A DNA stretch of 64,000 nt. Source: Mesostigma viride (Eukaryota; Streptophyta; Mesostigmatophyceae; Mesostigmatales; Mesostigmataceae). A model generated the notes under the pieces. That model searched no databases, was not told the DNA's origin, and saw only the letters and a program-made list of their open reading frames with translations. Numbering within the stretch: position 1 is the stretch's first letter; each line of letters opens with the position of its first letter. The stretch lies in assembly GCA_009746045.1 (NCBI GenBank), contig RPFO01000026.1, forward strand, positions 1,635,109 through 1,699,108, written 5' to 3'. The translations under genes were made by a program, and so were the position numbers. Of the stretch, positions 57,508-64,000 are shown piece after piece.

Positions 57508-58257
57508 TCACATCCCCGCCGCAGGTGCCATCTCTTCGTGCCAAATTGGCACATCCTTGCCCCGTATAATCCGGCGCTCAACCCCACTCTTGGTGATCTG
57601 GGAAGGCAAAATATAGAAACCGAGCAAACACGCAAAGCATACAGAATTAATTAATTGATTAATTAATTGATTGATTAATTAACACGTGTCTGCGTCACGT
57701 GGGTGCCAATACGAAGTAATGGGACCTTAAACCCCTATAAACAACGAGGAGGGAGGGCGCCCTAGCTTCTCTCACTGCCACAAGTGGGCAGGCCACAGAG
57801 CGCACTATCCGCAACATGGTCCCGGGGCGCACTACTGTGGGTGCAAGACAACCATGCAATACCATAGGTAGGCTGACGCATAGCGTGTGCTATAAAAAGG
57901 TCAGGCGGGATCAAGAGCATATTGGGGAAATGAGGTTGGGTTGGGTTGGGCTTGGTTGGGTAGGCTTGGGTCTCTAGTCTCAAAGACATGAGTCCCATTC
58001 AAGTCGTGGACAAACACAGGCACACCATGTGGCCACTAGCCCCCGCCACTGCCCTCAACGATACAAAACTTGCCACCGTTGTGACGACACCCAGCACTCT
58101 CAGACCCCCAACGAACCTGGCACGAGGTCACTATAACCTGGAATGAGGACACTGTACCAGTAGTTACAACCCGGCCGCGCACCTTAACGATGCGGATCAT
58201 GCCACCCGACCCCGAGTCGCGCGCCATGGCCAGCGCGATGCCCTTGACCACAAACGC
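57508..58257 (-). CDS. PSMB6: Proteasome subunit beta-1 (3' two exons only)
   Basis: The penultimate exon 58,183-58,257 encodes AFVVKGIALAMARDSGSGGM then IRIVK. The last exon 57,508-57,597 encodes ITKSGVERRIIRGKDVPIWH then EEMAPAAGM and the stop. Both are phase 0 with CAG acceptors and an AAG|GTGCGC donor. The ALAMARD-SGG-IR and GVERR blocks are those of the 20S core beta-1 (caspase-like) subunit, called PBA1 in plants. The N-terminal exons with the catalytic threonine are not visible up to 64,000, so they either lie beyond the DIRS element or are lost. A G-rich intron start follows at 58,268-58,350. Confidence 0.85.
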
Positions 58258-58854
58258 CTGGTGGGGGTGGGAATGGTGCGGGGGGGGGCGGGGTTATTGG
58301 GGGGGAGGGGGGGAAGGGGGACCAAAGGGGGGGAGGTGGGAAGGGGCGAGGGGGTGGCAGCCGCAATGTCACGCACAATCTGAGCTCACCAGGGAGCAAG
58401 GAAAGCCAGATAGACCTCCAATAAAATCTCGACTATAAAAAATTGTCATCCAATTAAATGCGCCCAATGCACATTGTCATCATTTCTTATCATCAGTGAC
58501 TCCAGCAGGTTAAGCAGCTGCCCTCGACGATTGCGAGGGGAAAAGTCTTGGGCAAAGCCAGACTTGCGGCCATGGGCAAGCCACTGTGGCCCGGGTTTTG
58601 CCAGCCTTGCGAGCTGGGCACTCGATGGGCAACCAGTCAGCCATCGAACAAGTAAACACAGAGGCTCTAACAGATCTAGCCGTGGGTGGCCCCGACGCAA
58701 AAACGTGCAGCACGCGTGGAAAGAAAGCCCTGCCCATTGGAGCTGCAGGTGATGGAGGCCAGCAGAGGGGCATGAGGAGTTCACCCTTGTCGGGGGACCA
58801 CAATATCGCAGGCAAATCCAAGGGGCAATAGTAACAACAATAACAACAACAATA
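58258..58854. other. Probable intron of the proteasome gene with G-rich tract
   Basis: 58,268-58,350 is dominated by G-runs. The remaining 500 bp has no recognisable exon on the minus strand. It ends at the DIRS element boundary in an (AAC)n run. Confidence 0.45.
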
Positions 58855-58993
58855 ATTCTATTAACCGTGGAACTCCAGGGTAACCAGGCTCTTTATAAAA
58901 ACAATAGAGTGGAGCACATACAAAAGGCAGGCCACATCCCGGCCGCCGATGCTCATGGGAACACTTATTGCTTGGCAAAGGCTAGCCTTACCC
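58855..58993 (-). repeat. DIRS split direct repeat B2
   Basis: Same as B1 with an extra AGCACATACAAAAGGCAGGC block. It marks the 3' terminus of the element. Confidence 0.88.
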
Positions 58994-59015
58994 CCAAACA
59001 CGCAGGGAGGGTGGG

Positions 59016-59449
59016 CGTGAAAAGAAAAGAGGCCGACCTTAGCTAGGTGGGTTTGTTTTTGTCCTTTTTTGCGTGTCATGCGGCCTTGGCCCGGACACCA
59101 TTTTTTCGCCACGCAAATGTTGCGTCTGAACAAATGACGCAATGTGGCGTTCTAATTGCCGGCAGCTTACGTAAGGCTGCCGGGGCTATTAGGTCACATA
59201 TTGCGTGAGAGAAAGAATCTAGATCTAGTTAATCACTACGCCATCAGCCAAGAAACCTAGACAGTGGCAGGTTTATATCTCAACGTAGCTCCTGCCACCT
59301 GGCCAAGAAAAACTGGCCAAAGTTTTGGCCACGACTGATCCGGATCAGGCCGCACCGGCCTCAAAAGGTATGTCACGTGAACCCAATAACCTAGCTATAG
59401 CGGCTACCCTTCCATCTCACTATAAAGAAACTATGTTCAGAGAACCACG
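59016..59449 (-). repeat. DIRS split direct repeat A2
   Basis: The first 103 bp match A1. How far the match extends to the right cannot be seen because A1 runs off the window. It contains a hairpin GCCGGCAGC..GCTGCCGG at about 59,157-59,182. Confidence 0.75.
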
Positions 59450-59572
59450 ATTCTATTAACCGTGGAACTCCAGGGTAACCAGGCTCTTTATTAAAACAAT
59501 GAGTGGACATCCCGGCCGCCGATGCTCATGGGAACACTTATTGCTTGGCAAAGGCTAGCCTTACCCTTATAT
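59450..59572 (-). repeat. DIRS split direct repeat B1
   Basis: ATTCTATTAACCGTGGAACT through GCTAGCCTTACCC, matching B2 except for a deletion of about 20 bp and a few changes near 59,490-59,505. Confidence 0.88.
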
Positions 59573-59638
59573 CCCTCCCTGGCGATCCATGCCAGGGGCA
59601 AAGAACCTAGCATAATGACATAGAAATGAACAACCAAA

Positions 59639-62600
59639 TTAGGTGGAGGGCAATTTCAAAATAGCCCGCCAGGCCCGAGGGGGGCAGGCGGCCATGGCCC
59701 GAAGAATAACCTCAGGCAGCTGCACCTCCAAACTGCGGTGCAAGCCCACATAATGGGCAACCGTGGAGCTGCTAAGCCAGCGCCCCCGGCCCTGGATGTC
59801 CCCCATGCTGCGACCCGCGAGGAAATCGTGAGTGGCACCTCCATGCCGCAGCCCGTGAATGGTGAAAATCTGGGCGACCCCCAAGGCCTGACTCGCAGCC
59901 TGCCAAATGCGCCGGAATTGCGGGTAGGTGAAAGGGAACACGGCCTCCCAAGCGTGCTTACCCGCGATGCAGTGACGGAGGATGGTTTCAGACATCACAT
60001 CTTCTACCACCACTGACTGAGTCTTGCCCTTAGAGGTCTTGGTAGACCTCAGCAGTAGGGCGCCCCGTTGAGCCGGCCCAAGCCGAACGTCAGGCTGGAG
60101 GCGCACATGGCCAACACGGAGGTTCAGCGCCTCCGAGATTCGCAGGTAATGGCGGAACACGATGACAACCAGCAGGCCCGCAAGGCGCTGACCTTGCATG
60201 ACCATCGTGCTGGCAAGTGCAAACGCCGCCTCCCATGGAATGGGAGGAGGGGCACGGGGGGGCACAAGTGTTTTCCACCCAGCGAGGACGCCACGGGCCA
60301 AGTCCCACCGCTTCACCATACCGGGATAATAAAGTTGCAACCCCATCAAGGCATTGACACACACTTGGCGGCTGTACCCCCGAAAATGAGCCCAGGCGAC
60401 ATACGCACAAAATGTCTCCTCAAGGGTGTCAGCTCGTGACGATGACCCGTCCGCCCGCCCACCAGCCTCCCACCAAGTCAAGAGGGAATCAAGACCACGA
60501 CGGTAGGCCAGCAAAGTAGCCGGCTTTACTTTCCCCTCTAGCAATGGAAGGTAGCTAACAGGTGCAGGGGGCCCCGGGTTAGGATGGATGCCTTCCGCGG
60601 TCAGGTCGCGCACCCAGCCTGCCAAGAAAGTCGCCATGGATTGGCCGCGAGAAACGCCATCGGCTGGTTGAAGTGCACTCGGCGTCCACACCCACTGGGA
60701 ACGACTCCCCGTGGCGAGGGTCAGCGCGCACAAGCGGCGGCACTGCTTGTTGAGCTTGTGGGATGAGGACCGCCCCTTAGCCAAGCAGCCCAACGCCGCG
60801 GTGGAGTCCACCAACCTCACCACCCGCTTGCCTCGGTTTGCCAAGCTGCGCGCACTCCTCTCCACGCCCTTCACTGCAGCCCGCACCTCCTTCTCGTTGA
60901 TGTGCATCCCCGGATCCCGCCAACGACTCCGGACCCCAACCCGCCATTGCTGGCTAGTGATTGCTTGTTGCGCCCGCGCGCTCAGTGGCCTAGGGCCAGC
61001 GTAGGCCACCTCACTTGGTATGAGCAAAGTCGGGTACCCCCGCACCTCTCGTGCCCTCGCCAGCTCCGTCACATCGCCCGGCTCCATGGTTGCGTACACG
61101 ACACCTTGCCCGTAGGTGGACGCGTCAGATGCAACCACCTCACGGGCCAAAGGTGCGCTTCGGTCAACCCTTAGCATGGGAGCCAAGGCCAGGGCACACT
61201 CTAACTCCTCCCGCACCCCGGCCCACAGCACCCAGGATCGCTGCCCCCACCCTTGCAGGCTGATGAATTTGAAACATTGCTGCCAAATGGACAAGCAGCT
61301 GCGGCTTAACATCTGCAGCCACAACCACCGCCCCAAGACGGCAGCCAGCCCCTCGGCCGTAGCTCGGCCTCGAGTGAGTATAGCCTGCGTGTGGGCGATC
61401 ACAAGGTTGAGCTGCTTGACCGTTGGTTCCAGCACGCCGTTCCGTCGGTGCACCACCCCTAGGGCTTCTAGCTCGTCCCCTTCCAGGCTCGCCATCTTAG
61501 TCTTCTCCTTAGACGGCACAAGGTTGTTAGGGAGGTAGCCTTCCTCAATAGCGCGCGTGATGAGCTGGTTCACCGCCTCGCAGGTCCGCCCGTTGCTGGC
61601 CACCAAGTCATCAATGGTGATGGACAGCATGGGGGCAGGGGGGTTTTCCAGGTCAATCTGAAGCTCCCCGGCGCGCTCCTCCTTGTACTCGATGGCCAAG
61701 CGCAGTGGCTGGCCACACTCGTCGCGCACCAAGGTGAGCTCACCTGCGCTTGAGAGGTAGTTGACCTGGCGCCTCGGATCCAGGGCACCGGTCATGTAGA
61801 GCACCATCTCATGGATGGCCTCCCCCAGCGCCACCGCATGGGAATGTCCCATGGCCAGCACCTTGAGCACGGGCCACACCTTCCGCCTGGGCCCTGCCAG
61901 ACCTACGCTAGTCGACCACACACTAGGAAGCCCTTGGTAGTCCCACCACCACTCGGGCACCTCGATGGAATAGTAGTATGACACGAGGTCGCTCTTGGCG
62001 CAGTAGCACCAGCCTTTGATGTAGACCTCCACGAGGATGCCCAGGTGGGGTAGCAGGATCTTGGGGGGGTCCACCCACAGCAGGTTGCCCAGCTTCCTGT
62101 TGACGATGAACCGAAGCTCACCCACCCCCTTGGCCACTCCAAAGCAGCCATCCACCCACTTGGGCCGCCTCTCCCGGAACGCCACCATGCCCACGCCCGC
62201 TGCCCGGCTCATGAGCTTGCCCCATTCAGCCATGGAGCATCCCCGGCTGGGCTTGGGCACATTCCAATACTTTGCGCTCGCCACGACCGCTGGCTTGATG
62301 CAGTTCTCTTCGCTGGCATATATCTCCCGCCAGCTCGGCCGCATAGCCAACAGGTCGAGCAGCCGTGCCTTCCCCGCCACCTCCGCCTTTGGTAGACTCA
62401 CCGCGTCCGCGCGCAGTTGTTCATACTTATTCTGCTTCCCATATATTGCATCAGCACCTTCTTGCTCCTGGCCTGTCGCAACGCCCCCTACGCGGCGACT
62501 GTGCCAGGTGCAGTGCCTCTTGACCCTCGCAAGGGCCTCCTCCCTCCCCTTAGAGCACGCCCCTCTAGGGTTAGGAGGAGGGTCTTGCCCCCCTCCCCAC

Positions 62601-63352
62601 AGCCAATTAAGCCAACGCACTACCTTGCATTGCAGTGTGTACTCGCGGTGGCGGCGCGTGGCACGCTGTCGCCGGCGTGCCGATCTCACCCTGCCCCACG
62701 CGGTGTACGCTGGCCTAAGTGGGTATGGCAGCGGGAAAAGGGAGCGGTCCCGCTGGGATTCTATTTCCCTACTTGTTGAGCCTTGCTGAGCTTGTCCAAG
62801 AGGATGGCAGTTTGGAGAGCTGCCTTGACAGCCGGGGTGGCTGACAGTGCAGCCTCCTCCCCCAATGGCAGGAGGTGGCTGGCCACCTTCCACCCCCCCC
62901 TCCTTGCCCTCCACCTGCAGCAAGGCCGCCACCACCCTCATTAGGTACTCCATGCCCACAAGCTCCCCGGCTGCTGAGCCCAGCTCCTTGAGAAGGGTGT
63001 CCATGGCCAATGCAATGTTCATGACAATTTTCCTGTTCTCCATGTTCCGCCAATTTCCAGGCTTTACCGTCATGACCCACGACCGGATTCCCATCCCATT
63101 GTCGCTGGCGTCCTCCAACACCCCCGGCAGCACCCGCTCCGAAACCCGATATTTCACGCTCTTGGCTCGGCTTGGCAGCGCCACCCCTTTCGAGGCCTTG
63201 AAGTGGCTTCCCGCCCCCTCCATTCCTCCCAGCGCTGCCTTCAAACCTTGCATGAATTTCTCGGCTGCGACCTCCCCCTCCTCGTCCTCCTCGTCGTCCT
63301 GATTTTCGGTTTCCGGAGGTGCCCCAACGAATGTCGCCAACCTCGCCCTCAT
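59639..63352 (-). CDS. DIRS reverse transcriptase, RNase H and tyrosine recombinase polyprotein
   Basis: 1,237 uninterrupted residues. RT: LRFIVNRKLGNLLWVDPP, CAKSDLVSYYYSIEV, and the active site LSITIDDLVAS near residue 574 (IDD in place of the commoner YxDD). RNase H: VASDASTYGQGV near 742, INEKEVRAAV near 820, RLVDSTAALG and LQPADGVSRG. Tyrosine recombinase: FRHYLRISEALNLR near 1,067 (first Arg), HGLRHGGATHDF near 1,170 (HxxR) and VAHYVGL near 1,198 (nucleophile Tyr). All catalytic residues expected for RT, RNase H and recombinase appear present. No methyltransferase domain is visible. Residues about 170-270 are of lower complexity and might include an unspliced insertion. Confidence 0.9.
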   Translation of the reverse strand: MRARLATFVGAPPETENQDDEEDEEGEVAAEKFMQGLKAALGGMEGAGSHFKASKGVALPSRAKSVKYRVSERVLPGVLEDASDNGMGIRSWVMTVKPGNWRNMENRKIVMNIALAMDTLLKELGSAAGELVGMEYLMRVVAALLQVEGKEGGVEGGQPPPAIGGGGCTVSHPGCQGSSPNCHPLGQAQQGSTSREIESQRDRSLFPLPYPLRPAYTAWGRVRSARRRQRATRRHREYTLQCKVVRWLNWLWGGGQDPPPNPRGACSKGREEALARVKRHCTWHSRRVGGVATGQEQEGADAIYGKQNKYEQLRADAVSLPKAEVAGKARLLDLLAMRPSWREIYASEENCIKPAVVASAKYWNVPKPSRGCSMAEWGKLMSRAAGVGMVAFRERRPKWVDGCFGVAKGVGELRFIVNRKLGNLLWVDPPKILLPHLGILVEVYIKGWCYCAKSDLVSYYYSIEVPEWWWDYQGLPSVWSTSVGLAGPRRKVWPVLKVLAMGHSHAVALGEAIHEMVLYMTGALDPRRQVNYLSSAGELTLVRDECGQPLRLAIEYKEERAGELQIDLENPPAPMLSITIDDLVASNGRTCEAVNQLITRAIEEGYLPNNLVPSKEKTKMASLEGDELEALGVVHRRNGVLEPTVKQLNLVIAHTQAILTRGRATAEGLAAVLGRWLWLQMLSRSCLSIWQQCFKFISLQGWGQRSWVLWAGVREELECALALAPMLRVDRSAPLAREVVASDASTYGQGVVYATMEPGDVTELARAREVRGYPTLLIPSEVAYAGPRPLSARAQQAITSQQWRVGVRSRWRDPGMHINEKEVRAAVKGVERSARSLANRGKRVVRLVDSTAALGCLAKGRSSSHKLNKQCRRLCALTLATGSRSQWVWTPSALQPADGVSRGQSMATFLAGWVRDLTAEGIHPNPGPPAPVSYLPLLEGKVKPATLLAYRRGLDSLLTWWEAGGRADGSSSRADTLEETFCAYVAWAHFRGYSRQVCVNALMGLQLYYPGMVKRWDLARGVLAGWKTLVPPRAPPPIPWEAAFALASTMVMQGQRLAGLLVVIVFRHYLRISEALNLRVGHVRLQPDVRLGPAQRGALLLRSTKTSKGKTQSVVVEDVMSETILRHCIAGKHAWEAVFPFTYPQFRRIWQAASQALGVAQIFTIHGLRHGGATHDFLAGRSMGDIQGRGRWLSSSTVAHYVGLHRSLEVQLPEVILRAMAACPPRAWRAILKLPST

Positions 63353-63813
63353 TTCCTTTCCGACAGCCCCCCACCTGCCGAAACCTTGGCCGCGCCTTTC
63401 GGCTTGGCCATTTTTCGCTGCGCAGGTGTCGTTGGTGGCAGCGCCTGATCCTCCTCCTCGTCCGCCGCGAGATCTGCCACGGCCAGCAGTTTTGCCACCA
63501 ACGTTCCGTTTGGGTCACGTGCGTCCAACACGTCGCCAACATCAACGTGATCGGCCAGCAACTGCACGACAGACTTCAGCTGGCTCGAGCTCCACGAGCT
63601 GGCGTCCGTCACCCAGTCCTCGGCACCGAAGACCTGCTCGACTGCCCCCACCGCCTCTGCGGGGCTGATGCACTTGGCGAGCAGAGTGGCGAGCTGCTTC
63701 TTTTTGGCGCTGAAGGCGACTGGCGCGTGACTGGCGGCAGCAGCCCGCGGTGTGGGCGTCCCGTCCTCCCCGCGCGCTGCCTGCCCTCCTGTAGCTTTGC
63801 GCCCCTTCGGCAT
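63349..63813 (-). CDS. DIRS ORF1, gag-like
   Basis: 154 residues starting MPKGRKATGGQAARG. Basic ends surround an acidic/helical middle (KKKQLATLLAKCISPAEAV, LKSVVQLLADHVDVGDVLD). No zinc knuckle. By position it is the first ORF, comparable to the Gag-like ORF of DIRS elements. Its TGA stop overlaps the ATG of the next ORF in ATGA. Confidence 0.7.
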   Translation of the reverse strand: MPKGRKATGGQAARGEDGTPTPRAAAASHAPVAFSAKKKQLATLLAKCISPAEAVGAVEQVFGAEDWVTDASSWSSSQLKSVVQLLADHVDVGDVLDARDPNGTLVAKLLAVADLAADEEEDQALPPTTPAQRKMAKPKGAAKVSAGGGLSERK

Positions 63814-63897
63814 TGCTGCTCAGGGCCAAAAATGGCTCCGACAGTACAGGTTCGTCAAACCAGAGGTTCGTTTCCCCTGGCTTGCTGTCGCCGCCCT

Positions 63898-64000
63898 CGT
63901 GAAAAGAAAAGAGGCCGACCTTAGCTAGGTGGGTTTGTTTTTGTCCTTTTTTGCGTGTCATGCGGCCTTGGCCCGGACACCATTTTTTCGCCACGCAAAT
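63898..64000 (-). repeat. DIRS split direct repeat A1 (partial)
   Basis: CGTGAAAAGAAAAGAGGCCG through CCATTTTTTCGCCACGCAAA is identical to 59,016-59,118 in the same orientation. It continues past the window edge. Confidence 0.9.

Larger units (their letters stand above)
58855..64000 (-). mobile_element. DIRS/PAT-type tyrosine-recombinase retrotransposon (cut by window edge)
   Basis: In minus orientation: A1 (63,898 to beyond 64,000), ORF1, RT/RNase H/recombinase ORF, B1 (59,450-59,572), A2 (from 59,016), B2 (58,855-58,993). A1-ORFs-B1-A2-B2 is the split direct repeat arrangement of PAT/TOC-like DIRS elements, which integrate by a tyrosine recombinase and leave no target duplication. The ORFs are undamaged, which suggests a young copy. 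The 5' end lies outside the window. Confidence 0.88.

Overview
The window looks like nuclear DNA of a repeat-rich eukaryote, most likely a green alga or related protist. The evidence is spliced genes with GT-AG introns, eukaryotic single-copy genes (GPN3 GTPase, proteasome beta-1), a Ty3/Gypsy chromovirus, a DIRS element with split direct repeats (a layout known from Chlamydomonas and Volvox), an L1-like ORF1 element and Helitron remnants. The taxon is an inference; no rRNA or organelle sequence is present. Genes are sparse, and most of the sequence is introns, transposons, tandem repeats and simple sequence.

Layout: 939-3,883 (+) is a two-exon gene for a Ser/Gly/Asp-rich membrane protein of unknown function. 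6,603-12,689 (-) is a complete eight-exon GPN3 gene; all splice phases close to give a 278-residue protein. 12,690-18,875 holds tandem repeats and unassigned ORFs. 18,876-20,167 contains two identical 243-bp inverted-repeat elements and a separate 409-bp inverted-terminal-repeat element. 20,168-25,750 is a mosaic of dispersed repeats with a Helitron helicase tail joined to a RING finger. 25,751-37,119 (-) is a Ty3/Gypsy chromovirus with 5-bp target duplications; its 3' LTR is split by a 2.0-kb ORF1-only L1-like element. 37,120-39,990 is repeats. 39,991-54,346 (+) is a gene for a secreted cysteine-rich protein built on a 96-bp (32-residue) CTDC-like repeat. It is interrupted by a 6.4-kb inverted copy of its own 5' half. 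57,508-58,257 (-) holds the last two exons of proteasome subunit beta-1. 58,855-64,000 (-) is a nearly complete DIRS/PAT-type tyrosine-recombinase retrotransposon with intact ORFs, cut by the window edge; it may sit in an intron of the proteasome gene.

The most interesting locus is the CTDC-repeat gene. The order of variant repeat units shows that segments 1 and 3 are one continuous array, and that segment 2 plus its flank is an inverted copy of the same gene inserted with only about 12 bp missing. The junctions show 1 to 5 bp of microhomology, and an intron also holds a 68-bp inverted copy of the neighbouring exon. This is the signature of template switching, or of an assembly error in a repeat, and read data can decide between them.
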